Shown here: positions 41,893 through 50,928 of the stretch, in pieces
Layout: each line of letters opens with the position of its first letter
Position numbering within the stretch: the stretch's first letter is position 1
NCBI GenBank assembly: GCA_963825555.1
Contig: CAWGTZ010000002.1
Location: 1-64,000, forward strand
Source of the DNA: JAGVSR01 sp963825555
GTDB lineage: Bacteria; Pseudomonadota; Alphaproteobacteria; Rhizobiales; Hyphomicrobiaceae
DNA length: 64,000 nucleotides
Reading direction: 5' to 3'
Notes under the pieces: generated by a model
The model's database searches: none
The model's input: only the letters and a program-made list of their open reading frames with translations
Told to the model about the DNA's origin: nothing
Program-made: the position numbers and the translations under genes

Positions 41893-43338
41893 ATGGCGGT
41901 GTCTCAATCAGATGGGACGGCCAAGAGCAGACCGAACGGCAGCGGACGCCCCGGTCACGCTCAAAATGGCGGCCCCAACGGTATCGATATCGAACTCGAC
42001 GTCCTCAAGCCGGATGAGAGCCGTCCTCTGGAACGGTTCATTCCCCTGACGACACTCTCAATCGTCGACCGGCTCACCATTCCTCAGGCCTGGCCGGAAG
42101 GAGAGGCGAAGGAGGCGCGCCGTTTCTTCCGCTATTTGGATTTCTGGCGCCGGCAGCAGCACAACAAGCGGCTCATGTCGCTCTTGCGGGTTTATGAACC
42201 GTTCGACCCCGACAGCGACCTTCTCATGACGCGCGAATACAGCGCGAAGGAGAAGCACAGGATGCAAAAGCGGTCAGTCTCGGAGATCGCGCGCATTCTG
42301 AGGCAGGCCAATTACCAGCAGATCGACCCCAGCGACGTCGAGGTGATCCTGACCGCGGAGAGCCACTACGGGCTCGATCTGCAAGTCGATCTCAGCGTGT
42401 TCGAGGAGTGCCTTCTCTTCTATCGCGGGGCTTCGACAAAGCGCGAAGAGCGCACCAACTATCGCAAGTTCATGCGCAAAGAGGAGTTCGATGTCCCGAT
42501 CTTCCGGCGTCTCTTTCTGCTGTTCAAGCTGAAGCCATTCGAGACCCGTGTGCGGGAGGTGATGGCGGAGAACGGTATCGACCACAGAGAGGCAACGAAA
42601 ATCGTCAAGAAGATGCGTGGCAGCCTTCCTCCCGAGGTCACCGAAGGCAACATCTACATCAAGCTGTTCAAGAACATCCCGCGCACCGACCTCGAAATGG
42701 TGTTCCCCAACACGCGCGTACGCTTCCGCCTGCTCGACAAGATCAAACTCGGCGTGACGGGCGGCGGGGCCTTCGGCATGGGTCTTTTCGGTACCGCCGG
42801 CAAAATTGCAGCCGGCGGCCTCTCGGCGGCCAACCCCGTGGCACTGGCGGGTGCGGTCGCGGGCCTGGGCAGCATTGCGTTCCGTCAGGGCATGAACTTC
42901 ATCAATCAGAAGCAGCGCTACATGGTGGTGATGGCGCAGAATCTCTACTTCCACGCCATGGCCGACAACCGCGGCGTTCTCATCAAGCTGGCCGAGCGTG
43001 CCGCCGAGGAGGATGTGAAAGAAGAGATCCTACTCTACAGCGTGCTGGCCAAGGAGCGCGCCAAGCGCTCCGACCTGCCGCAGATCGATCGCGCCATCGA
43101 GAGCTATCTCTATTCGACATTCGGGATTCGGGTCGATTTCGACCTGCCCGACGCGCTGGAACGCCTGCTCGAAGAAGGTATCGTGCGCGAGGACGAGGAC
43201 GGGACGCTGATTACCGTGCCCCCCGCCGAGGCCGCAGAGCTTCTCGACGCGAAGTGGGACCGCTTCCTGGACGACCTGCCCGACGGAAGCCGGCAGGAAG
43301 GCACCGAATTGGACGTCGAGGACTTCCCACACCTCTGA
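41893..43338 (+). CDS. DUF3754 (TMEM143-like) family protein
   Basis: The protein has 481 residues. The central part matches the DUF3754 family: TNYRKFMRKEEFDVPIFRRL, FLLFKLKPFETRVREVM, GNIYIKLFKNIPRTDLEMVF, and PNTRVRFRLLDKIKLGVTGG. A Gly/Ala-rich hydrophobic segment follows (AFGMGLFGTAGKIAAGGLSA to VAGLGSIAF), which could be one or two membrane helices, then MVVMAQNLYFHAMADNRGVL. The N-terminal 45 residues are Gly/Asn/Pro-rich. Eukaryotic relatives (TMEM143) are mitochondrial membrane proteins; the activity is not known in any organism to my knowledge. The ATG at 41893 is preceded by GAGGGGAAG. Confidence 0.85.
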   Translation: MAVSQSDGTAKSRPNGSGRPGHAQNGGPNGIDIELDVLKPDESRPLERFIPLTTLSIVDRLTIPQAWPEGEAKEARRFFRYLDFWRRQQHNKRLMSLLRVYEPFDPDSDLLMTREYSAKEKHRMQKRSVSEIARILRQANYQQIDPSDVEVILTAESHYGLDLQVDLSVFEECLLFYRGASTKREERTNYRKFMRKEEFDVPIFRRLFLLFKLKPFETRVREVMAENGIDHREATKIVKKMRGSLPPEVTEGNIYIKLFKNIPRTDLEMVFPNTRVRFRLLDKIKLGVTGGGAFGMGLFGTAGKIAAGGLSAANPVALAGAVAGLGSIAFRQGMNFINQKQRYMVVMAQNLYFHAMADNRGVLIKLAERAAEEDVKEEILLYSVLAKERAKRSDLPQIDRAIESYLYSTFGIRVDFDLPDALERLLEEGIVREDEDGTLITVPPAEAAELLDAKWDRFLDDLPDGSRQEGTELDVEDFPHL

Positions 43339-43465
43339 AACTGAGCTACCCCTCGCCCCGCATCAGGGCCTCACCCTGTTCCAGGAAAACGGGGTAGAGC
43401 CCTCCCCGAACACAAGGGAACGGCGCCGCGCTCCATATGCCAACCCCATGTGCCATGAGCGCGAC

Positions 43466-44344
43466 ATGATCACCCGCAAGCTCACCGTTTTCGTTTCGGA
43501 TACGACCAGCGCTGCGACGCTGGCCGGCGCCCTGGAGGACCTCATAGAGCCACCGCCGGATGCCTTGTCGCGCTTCGAGGTGCCCGATCGCGGAGGGTGG
43601 TGTATCGAGGCCTACTTCACAGAGCCGCCCGATCCAGTCGAGCTACGCGCCTCTCTTGCGGACATCACCGGTCTCGACGTCCCCGTGTTTGATTCCGACG
43701 AGGTCCCCCAGCTCAACTGGGTGGCGATCTCTCAGGCGGCGCTCCCACCGGTGCATGCCGGCCGCTTCGTCGTCCACGGCTCCCACGACCGCGCACGCAT
43801 CCCGCGCGGTCCCAATGCTATTCTGATCGACGCCGGTGAAGCCTTCGGCACCGCACATCATGCAACGACCTTCGGCTGTCTGGCAGCCATCGACCGGCTG
43901 ACGCGCCGGCGCCCTTTCCGCCGGGTACTCGATCTGGGCTGCGGGTCGGGCGTGCTCGCCATCGCGGCCGCGCGCGCCCTCCCGCGCGCCAAGCTCATGG
44001 CGACGGATCTGGACCCGGTTTCCATTGACGTCGCGCAATCGAACATTGTTGCAAATACGGCCCCGAAGCGGATCGAAACGCTCGTCGCCACCGGCCTGTC
44101 CCACCCACGATTGCGGCGTACCAAACCGTTCGATCTTGTCATCGCCAACATCCTGGCCGATCCGCTGATCCGCCTCGCCCGGGATATCCGCGGCATCATC
44201 CGGCCCGGCGGATCACTTGTCCTGTCCGGCATCCTGATCCCGCAGGCCCCGGCCGTCGTTGCCGCCTATGTGGCTCAGGGCTTCGCTCTGCAACGCCACG
44301 ACCGCGTCACGGGCTGGTCGACCCTGATCCTGATGCGCCGCTGA
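43466..44344 (+). CDS. prmA: ribosomal protein L11 methyltransferase
   Basis: The protein has 292 residues from ATG 43466; an in-frame ATG at 43448 is an equal candidate. It trimethylates ribosomal protein L11 with S-adenosylmethionine. An N-terminal L11-binding domain (TRKLTVFVSDTTSAATLAGA, CIEAYFTEPPDPVELRA) precedes the methyltransferase domain. Motif I is RVLDLGCGSGVLAIAAARAL, preceded by GEAFGTAHHATTFGCL. The acidic ribose-binding residue lies in LMATDLDPVSIDVAQSN, and the motif IV region is FDLVIANILADPLIRLA. The aminopeptidase P gene follows 60 bases downstream, a common neighbour pair in Rhizobiales. Confidence 0.9.
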   Translation: MITRKLTVFVSDTTSAATLAGALEDLIEPPPDALSRFEVPDRGGWCIEAYFTEPPDPVELRASLADITGLDVPVFDSDEVPQLNWVAISQAALPPVHAGRFVVHGSHDRARIPRGPNAILIDAGEAFGTAHHATTFGCLAAIDRLTRRRPFRRVLDLGCGSGVLAIAAARALPRAKLMATDLDPVSIDVAQSNIVANTAPKRIETLVATGLSHPRLRRTKPFDLVIANILADPLIRLARDIRGIIRPGGSLVLSGILIPQAPAVVAAYVAQGFALQRHDRVTGWSTLILMRR

Positions 44345-44404
44345 AGCGCCATCCGCCCCTGCCCGCCATTGCACGCCTCCGCGGCTGCCCGTAAACAAGC
44401 ACCC

Positions 44405-46217
44405 ATGTTCCAGACCTTCTCCACGTCCGCCGATCCATCGGTCGCCGCCCCGCGTGTAGCGCGGCTGCGCGACCTCATCGCTCAACAGAAGCTCGATGCC
44501 TTCCTCGTGCCGCGGGCCGACGAGCACCAGGGCGAATACGTGCCGCCATCGGCCGAGCGACTGAAATGGCTGACGGGATTTTCTGGCAGCGCAGGCTTAG
44601 CCGCTATCACCCGCAAGCACGCCGCCCTTTTTGTGGACGGTCGCTATACGATCCAGGCCGCACAGGAATGCGATGCCTCCATCTTCGCATTTCCGGGAAT
44701 TGCGCGCGCCAAGCTCGGCGAATGGCTGATCGCCAATCTTCCCAAGGGCGCCGTCATTGGCTTCGATCCCTGGCTGCACACCGCGGGCGAGATCCGGCGC
44801 CTGGAAGCACAAGTCGTGTCGAACGGTCTTAAGCTGAAGCCGGTGAGCCGCAATCTCGTCGACCGGGTCTGGGGCAAGGACCGGCCCGCACCACCGCAGA
44901 AGCCCGTCGTGCTGCACCCTGTGAAGAAGTCCGGCCGCCCAGCCGAGAAGAAGATCGCCGACATCCAGAAGCGCCTTGCGGCCGACCGTCACGACTGCGC
45001 CGTGCTGACGCTGCCCGACAGCATCGCATGGCTCCTCAACATTCGCGGCTCTGACATTGCGCACAATCCGGTCGCCCTCGCCTTTGCCATCGTTCCGGCA
45101 AGCGGCAAACCTGAACTCTTCATCGATGGGGCCAAGCTCTCGAAAGACGTGCGACGCGAGCTTGAAACCAACGTTCGTATCGCGCCACCCGACGCCCTGA
45201 TGGCCCGCATCCGCGCGCTCAAGAAGAGCGGCCGGCGGGTGCGGGTCGACCCGGAAACGGCCGCGTTCGCGCTGGCCAAAGGTCTCGGGCCGAAATCCTT
45301 GGCTGCGGCGCCCGATCCATGCATCACGTTGAAGGCGGTGAAGAACGCCACGGAGATCGCGGGTGCGCGCCGCGCCCATGTGCGGGACGGCGCCGCTGTC
45401 ATCCGGTTCCTTGCCTGGCTCGACGAGACCGCCCCGGCTGGCCGCGTCGACGAGATCATGGCCGTCCAGAAGCTGGAAGCGATGCGCGCGGCCACCCGGC
45501 AGCTCAAGGAAATCTCTTTCGATACGATTTCCGGCTCAGGCCCGAACGGAGCGATCGTCCATTACAGGGTCTCGGAGACGTCCAACCGCACGCTCGCCAA
45601 GGGCGAATTGTTCCTCCTTGATTCCGGTGCCCAGTACGAGGATGGCACCACCGACATCACGCGGACCATTGCCAATCGGCTCCCCTACGCCGGAGATGCG
45701 CGAGCGGGCCACGCTGGTCCTGAAAGGGCATATCGCGATCGCGACCGCACGGTTTCCAAATGGCACGCGCGGCATCGACCTCGACCCGTTCGCCCGCCGT
45801 GCACTCTGGCAGCATGGCCTCGACTACGACCATGGCACCGGCCACGGCGTCGGCAGCTACCTGTCGGTCCACGAAGGACCGCAGTCGATTTCACGGGCCG
45901 GCATGGTGCCGCTGGAACCGGGCATGATCTGCTCCAACGAGCCCGGCTACTACAAGACCGGCGCCTACGGCATCCGCATCGAGAACCTCGTGCTTGTCAC
46001 CGCGCCCGAGACACCGGAGGGCGGCGAGCGGCCCATGATGGGCTTCGAAACACTGACGCTGGTGCCGTTCGACCGGCGGCTCATCGCCAAGGACCTGCTC
46101 ACCCGGGAAGAGCGGGACTGGCTCAACGCCTACCATGCCCGGGTCCGGGAGGCGATCGGACCTGAACTCGACGGTGCCGTCTTGAAGTGGCTCCACGCCG
46201 CTACCCAGCCGATTTGA
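44405..46217 (+). pseudogene. pepP: Xaa-Pro aminopeptidase (aminopeptidase P), frameshifted at about 45672
   Basis: The corrected protein would have 603 residues, typical of the three-domain alphaproteobacterial enzyme (creatinase-like domains 1 and 2, then the pita-bread peptidase). The first frame runs from ATG 44405 through domains 1 and 2 and the first metal ligands in LFLLDSGAQYEDGTTDITRT. It then departs from the family. The other frame supplies IGSPTPEMRERATLVLKGHI, then GHGVGSYLSVHEGP (metal His), CSNEPGYY and GFETLTLVP (metal Glu). One extra C in ATT-GC[C]A-ATC near 45672 accounts for the shift, and the region length is a multiple of three plus one. If the base is real, the enzyme is inactive. 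It is probably co-transcribed with prmA. Confidence 0.82.
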
Positions 46218-46443
46218 GCCCGCACGGGCGCACGGACCATCCGCACCCTATATTTTTCTGGCCTGTTCCCCCGGGAACAGCGAGCCCCATTCCCTGCTGC
46301 CATCCTCTCATGTGACCGGTGGACGAGGTCCGGCCGGCCGCTCATGCCACCCCGGTGATGAGAGGCTGCACCGTTCCTTCGTCCATCGGCGCGGCCGCAC
46401 AAGGCTGCGGGTGAATGTCCTGAGGAAGGGAAGGAGGTCGCTC

Positions 46444-47556
46444 ATGCGACGACTATCGACCATGCTCTGCGTTGCTGCCCTCACGGCGACGGGAGCCCAA
46501 GCCGCTGCCCCCAACGAGATCGGCACCACGCTCTCGGTGATCGATGTCGTGACCGCCGAACTGTCGACGGAGCGGCGAAATCTCGCGACCGGCGATGCCG
46601 TGCGCCAGAACGAGGTGATCCAGGCTGCGCTCCAGGCGCGCAGCGAATTCCGCCTCGCCGACGATACGAAGCTGGCACTCGGTCCGGGCGCGCGCATGGT
46701 CCTCGACCGGTTCGTCTACGACCCGGACAAAAAAGCCGGCAACATCGCGCTTGATCTCGCCAAGGGCGCTTTTCGCTTCATGACGGGCGTCGCCTCCAAG
46801 CCGTCGTATGTCGTGCGCGTGCCGAACGCGTCGATCACCGTACGCGGCACCATTTTCGACGTCTTCGTGCAGGACAATGGAACGGCTTGGCTTCTTCTCC
46901 ACGAGGGCGGCGTCAAGGTATGCAACGACCGGGGTGACTGCCGAATCCTGGACGAACCGGGCAAGCTCATCCTCGTCAACGACAAAGGCGATGTCGGCAA
47001 GCCGTTCCGCTGGGCGAGCATGCAGGGCGCGCAGGGTTTCAGCTTTGACGAGGCGTTCCCCTTCGTAGGCGCCACGCCGTCGATCGATCCCAAGCCTGTC
47101 TTCACCCGTCAGGCGCTGATCGAGGACACGCCCGCTCCCAAGAAGCCGAAGGGCCCGAAGCGCGAGCGAAAAGCCGAGGCGAGTGAACCGACGTCTTCCG
47201 GCGGCAAGCTTGAACCGGCCGTCACCACGAACCCCAAGCCGAAAAAGCCGGTGAAGATCGTGGTCCGCAAGCCCAAGCCCAAGAAGCCTGTGGCCGGGAC
47301 GGACGGCAAGGGTCCCACGCGCATCGGCACCAAGCCCCTACACGACAAGAAGCCGAAGACCGACAAGGCCGACGTCTCGGACAAGAAGCGCAAGTGGAAG
47401 CGCATCGCGGAAGAGGCGGCTTCACACTGGATCAACCGAAACCGTGGCAGCAAGACGGTCAACGACGGGCCCGTGCTGCGGGGAACCGGACCGGTGAAGT
47501 TCGACCGGTCGACCATCAAGAAGTACACCGGTTCGGGTCCAGCCATCGTGAAGTAG
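46444..47556 (+). CDS. FecR-domain periplasmic protein with a lysine/proline-rich tail
   Basis: The protein has 370 residues from ATG 46444, which has a strong AAGGAGG ribosome site. A signal peptide (LCVAALTATGAQAAAP) is followed by a FecR domain (about 25-190): ATGDAVRQNEVIQAALQARS, DDTKLALGPGARMVLDRFVY, GAFRFMTGVASKPSYVVRVP and NASITVRGTIFDVFVQ. The C-terminal half is very basic, with Lys-Pro repeats (GPKRERKAEASEP, KPKKPVKIVVRKPKPKKP), and ends in a small globular part. FecR domains outside iron-sigma systems are often found in envelope proteins. There is no sigma factor or TonB receptor beside it, so it is not an iron anti-sigma factor. The function is unknown. Confidence 0.8.
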   Translation: MRRLSTMLCVAALTATGAQAAAPNEIGTTLSVIDVVTAELSTERRNLATGDAVRQNEVIQAALQARSEFRLADDTKLALGPGARMVLDRFVYDPDKKAGNIALDLAKGAFRFMTGVASKPSYVVRVPNASITVRGTIFDVFVQDNGTAWLLLHEGGVKVCNDRGDCRILDEPGKLILVNDKGDVGKPFRWASMQGAQGFSFDEAFPFVGATPSIDPKPVFTRQALIEDTPAPKKPKGPKRERKAEASEPTSSGGKLEPAVTTNPKPKKPVKIVVRKPKPKKPVAGTDGKGPTRIGTKPLHDKKPKTDKADVSDKKRKWKRIAEEAASHWINRNRGSKTVNDGPVLRGTGPVKFDRSTIKKYTGSGPAIVK

Positions 47557-47585
47557 GACCCTAATCCGAGAGGCCGAACCAACAA

Positions 47586-47616
47586 GACGGCGGAGAGCTC
47601 AGCGCACTCCGCCGTC
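47586..47616. terminator. bidirectional terminator between FecR gene and ligA
   Basis: GACGGCGGAG (47586-47595) pairs perfectly with CTCCGCCGTC (47607-47616) across an 11-base loop. It lies in the 58-base gap of two convergent genes. On the minus strand the stem is followed by TTGTTGGTT. Confidence 0.55.
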
Positions 47617-49741
47617 AGCTTATCAGCGCAATCCACTCGTCCTCGGTGAGGACAGTAACCCCCAGTTCGCGGGCCTTGGTGAGTTTCGATCCAGCCTCCG
47701 CACCCGCAACGACGTAATCGGTTTTCTTCGAGACCGAGCCCGCCACCTTGGCGCCTAGTCGCTCGGCCTGCGCCTTGGCCTCGTTGCGGGACAGACGCTC
47801 CAGCGTGCCCGTGAAGACCACGGTCTTTCCGGTAACGGCGGAGGAGCGGGCCGCGGGGCGCTCGTAGGGCAGAACTTCGACACTGCGCAACAGAGCATCG
47901 ACGGCTTCCGTGTTGTGCGGCTCGGAGAAGAAATCAATCAACGCATCGACGACCGTTTCCCCGATGCCTTCGATATTGTCGATTTCGGCATAAGCTTCGC
48001 TGCCCTTTCCGCCGTCCACGGCTGCGCCGACGGCGATGCGAAAAGCCTCCCACGTCGTGTAGGCCTTGGCCAGGTCTTTCGCTGTCGTCTCGCCGATGTG
48101 GCGAATGCCCAGTGCGAACAGGAAGCGCTCCAGCCCGATCGAACGCCGCGCATCGATGGCCGCAAACAATTTCTCGACCGATTTTTCGCCGAACCCCTTG
48201 CGTTCCTTGAGCGGGACCGCGCTCTGTTCATCGCGCTTGGCCAGCGTGAAGATATCGGCCGGCGTGCGGATCAACCCCTCGTCGAAGAACAATTCGATCC
48301 GTTCCCCGCCGAGACCTTCGATGTCGAAAGCGAGCCGCGAGACGAAATGTTTCAGTCGTTCCTTGGCCTGCGCCGGACAGACGAGCCCGCCCGTGCAGCG
48401 GCGCACGACACCCGTCTCGCCCTCCTCCTCGTCGGCCTCCCGCACCGCATGGCTGCCGCAGACCGGACAGGTGTGGGGCATGTGGAACGGCTTGGTGTGC
48501 GCGGGGCGCTTCTCCATGACCACGGAGACCACCTGCGGAATCACGTCTCCCGCCCGCTGCACGACAACGGTGTCGCCGACGCGAATGTCCTTGCGGGCGA
48601 TCTCGTCCTCGTTGTGCAGCGTGGCGTTCGAGACGACCACGCCGCCGACCGTAACAGGCTCGAGTTTGGCAACCGGCGTCAGCGCGCCGGTGCGGCCCAC
48701 TTGGATCTCGATGGTCCGCAGGACCGTCATGGCTTGCTCGGCAGGAAACTTGTGCGAAGTGGCCCAGCGCGGGGAGCGCGAGACGAACCCCAGGCGTTCC
48801 TGCAGGTCGAGCCGGTCGACCTTGTAGACCACGCCGTCGATGTCATAGCCGAGCTGGGCGCGCTTCACGCCCATCTCGCGGTAAAAGGCGATGAGTTCCT
48901 CCGGTGAGGAACAGCGCCACGTAAGCGGATTGACGGGCAGGCCCCAGCGATGGAAGGCCTCGATCATGCCGTGCTGAGTATCGGCCGGCATCTCCGACAT
49001 CTCGCCCCAGGCATAGGCATAGAACTGGAGCGGACGCGTGGCCGTCACCGAGGGATCGAGCTGGCGCAGAGAGCCTGCCGCGGCATTGCGCGGATTGGCG
49101 AACACCTTCCCGCCGTTGGCCGCCTGCGTCTCGTTGAGCTTCTTGAAGGCCGCGTGGCTCATGTAGATCTCGCCGCGCACCTCTGCGACCGCCGGAACGT
49201 GCTTGGCTTTCAACCGATGCGGGATCTCGGAAATCGTACGAACGTTGTCCGTCACGCGCTCGCCTTCCGTGCCGTCGCCGCGCGTTGCGGCCTCGACGAG
49301 CACACCCTTCTCATAGCGGATGGCGATCGACAGACCGTCGATTTTCGGTTCCGCGGTGAAGGCGACGTCTTCACCTCCCTTGAGACCCAGGAACCGGTGA
49401 ACACGCGCGACGAAGTCCCTCACGTCCTCGTCGCTGAAGGCATTACCGAGCGAGAGCATCGGCACGCGATGGCGCACCTTGCCGAAACCGTCGCTGACAG
49501 GGGCGCCCACCTTATGGGAAGGACTGTCGGCCCGGACGAGCGCGGGAAAGCGCGCCTCGATCTCCTCGTTCCGCCGTCGCAACGCGTCGTACTCCGCATC
49601 TGAAATCTCAGGTGCGTCGGATTGATAGTAGAGCCGGTCATGGTGGGTGATTTCGGCGGCAAGCCGTGCGAGTTCGGCCTCCGCCTCTTCAGGCGTGAGT
49701 GTGTCGACGGCTTTGCGGTCGTGGGTGGATTTTCTGGTCAT
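47615..49741 (-). CDS. ligA: NAD-dependent DNA ligase
   Basis: The protein has 708 residues, the usual length. It seals nicks using NAD. The domains are in order: Ia (about 20-80), the adenylation domain with the catalytic lysine in AEPKIDGLSIA (Lys133), and the OB fold. Then comes a zinc finger (CPVCGSHAVREADEEE and CTGGLVCPAQ, four cysteines), the helix-hairpin-helix region (GFGEKSVEKLFAAIDARRS, FALGIRHIGETTAKDLAKAY), and a BRCT domain at the end (AVTGKTVVFTGTLERLSRNE). It starts 54 bases after bamD, as the last gene of the long minus-strand run. In most Rhizobiales recN lies between bamD and ligA; here it does not. Confidence 0.97.
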   Translation of the reverse strand: MTRKSTHDRKAVDTLTPEEAEAELARLAAEITHHDRLYYQSDAPEISDAEYDALRRRNEEIEARFPALVRADSPSHKVGAPVSDGFGKVRHRVPMLSLGNAFSDEDVRDFVARVHRFLGLKGGEDVAFTAEPKIDGLSIAIRYEKGVLVEAATRGDGTEGERVTDNVRTISEIPHRLKAKHVPAVAEVRGEIYMSHAAFKKLNETQAANGGKVFANPRNAAAGSLRQLDPSVTATRPLQFYAYAWGEMSEMPADTQHGMIEAFHRWGLPVNPLTWRCSSPEELIAFYREMGVKRAQLGYDIDGVVYKVDRLDLQERLGFVSRSPRWATSHKFPAEQAMTVLRTIEIQVGRTGALTPVAKLEPVTVGGVVVSNATLHNEDEIARKDIRVGDTVVVQRAGDVIPQVVSVVMEKRPAHTKPFHMPHTCPVCGSHAVREADEEEGETGVVRRCTGGLVCPAQAKERLKHFVSRLAFDIEGLGGERIELFFDEGLIRTPADIFTLAKRDEQSAVPLKERKGFGEKSVEKLFAAIDARRSIGLERFLFALGIRHIGETTAKDLAKAYTTWEAFRIAVGAAVDGGKGSEAYAEIDNIEGIGETVVDALIDFFSEPHNTEAVDALLRSVEVLPYERPAARSSAVTGKTVVFTGTLERLSRNEAKAQAERLGAKVAGSVSKKTDYVVAGAEAGSKLTKARELGVTVLTEDEWIALIS

Positions 49742-49795
49742 GCGCGGCGCAGCCCGCGTGAGCGAGGAAGGGCTCCAAACAGCGCGGAGGCCATG

Positions 49796-50650
49796 TCAGC
49801 CGGGACCACCGAGCGAAAACTTCGGCAGACTCTTCCAAGCCTTGGAGATCCAGGAATCATTGTCTTCGCGCGGCGCAAGGCCATCGCTGGCCAGCAAGGT
49901 ATAGGCGTCCTTGTACCACTTGGACTGCGGGAAGTTATGGCCCAGAACCGCTGCGGCTGTCTGCGCCTCTTCCTTGACGCCAAGCGCCATATAGCACTCG
50001 GTGAGACGCATCAGAGCCTCCTCTACATGCGCCGTGGTCTGGTAGTCCGACACCACCGTCTTGAAGCGGTTGATCGCGCCGATGTAGTTTTTGCGTTTCA
50101 GATAATAGCGCCCGATTTCCATCTCCTGCGCGGCCAGCGTATCCTCGGCAATGCGGATGCGGTTGTCCGCCTTCTGCGCATACGAGCTGTCCGGGTATCG
50201 GGTCTTGAGGATCTTCAGCTGCTCAAGCGCCTTGCGCGTCGCCTGCTGATCGCGATTCGAAGTTTTGATATCGTCGAAGTAGGCCGACGCGATGATATGG
50301 TGGGCGAACGGCGCGTCCTTGGTGCCCGGATGCATGACCGTGTAGCGCTCGGCCGACGCAATGGCCTCGGGAGCCTTGCCGGCCTTGTAATAGGCATAAG
50401 CCGCAAGCACCATCGCGCGGCGGGCCTCGGGCGAATACGGGTGCGACCGATCGAGGTCCTCGAACTTACGCGCCGCAGCCTCGAATTTGCCGCGCGACAT
50501 CAGGCTGTCGGCCTCGGCATACATTTTTTCCGGCGGGTCAGAGCTCAGAGCGCTCGTGCTGTCGACCGACGAGGCGCAACCGGCGAGGAGCGCGGTGACA
50601 AGCGCCATCGCAACGCCGATAAAACCCCTGATCGGAAGGCGAATACGCAT
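49796..50650 (-). CDS. bamD: BamD, outer-membrane assembly lipoprotein
   Basis: The protein has 284 residues. A lipoprotein signal with lipobox LLAGCASS (Cys27 region) is followed by five TPR-like helical pairs: EKMYAEADSLMSRGKFEAAA, KFEDLDRSHPYSPEARRAM, LAAYAYYKAGKAPEAIASAE, RYTVMHPGTKDAPFAHHIIA, and RYYLKRKNYIGAINRFKTVV. This is the BamD/YfiO/ComL pattern. The protein anchors in the outer membrane and helps BamA insert beta-barrel proteins. It lies between lpxC and ligA, its usual place in Rhizobiales apart from the missing recN. Confidence 0.95.
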   Translation of the reverse strand: MRIRLPIRGFIGVAMALVTALLAGCASSVDSTSALSSDPPEKMYAEADSLMSRGKFEAAARKFEDLDRSHPYSPEARRAMVLAAYAYYKAGKAPEAIASAERYTVMHPGTKDAPFAHHIIASAYFDDIKTSNRDQQATRKALEQLKILKTRYPDSSYAQKADNRIRIAEDTLAAQEMEIGRYYLKRKNYIGAINRFKTVVSDYQTTAHVEEALMRLTECYMALGVKEEAQTAAAVLGHNFPQSKWYKDAYTLLASDGLAPREDNDSWISKAWKSLPKFSLGGPG

Positions 50651-50928
50651 GCGTCGAGTCCGTGCCCACTCTTCATTTCCGAACGTTCGGAGAATCCGAC
50701 GTTCCCGCGGCGATTGCGGCGCCCTGCAACCCGGTGTGAGCCATTGCCCAATGCCCGGTCAAGCCGAGGGATACCATACAAATCCCCCACACAGAACCAA
50801 AGAAGGCGGCCATCCCCGACCGTGATGCAGCTTACGGGCGAATATGGTTGTTGTAGGGCCGATAAAGCTCAACGCCGGCGCGTGCCAGCACGCCGCGAGA
50901 CAGACAGGAAGACGATGGAGAAAGCCGA

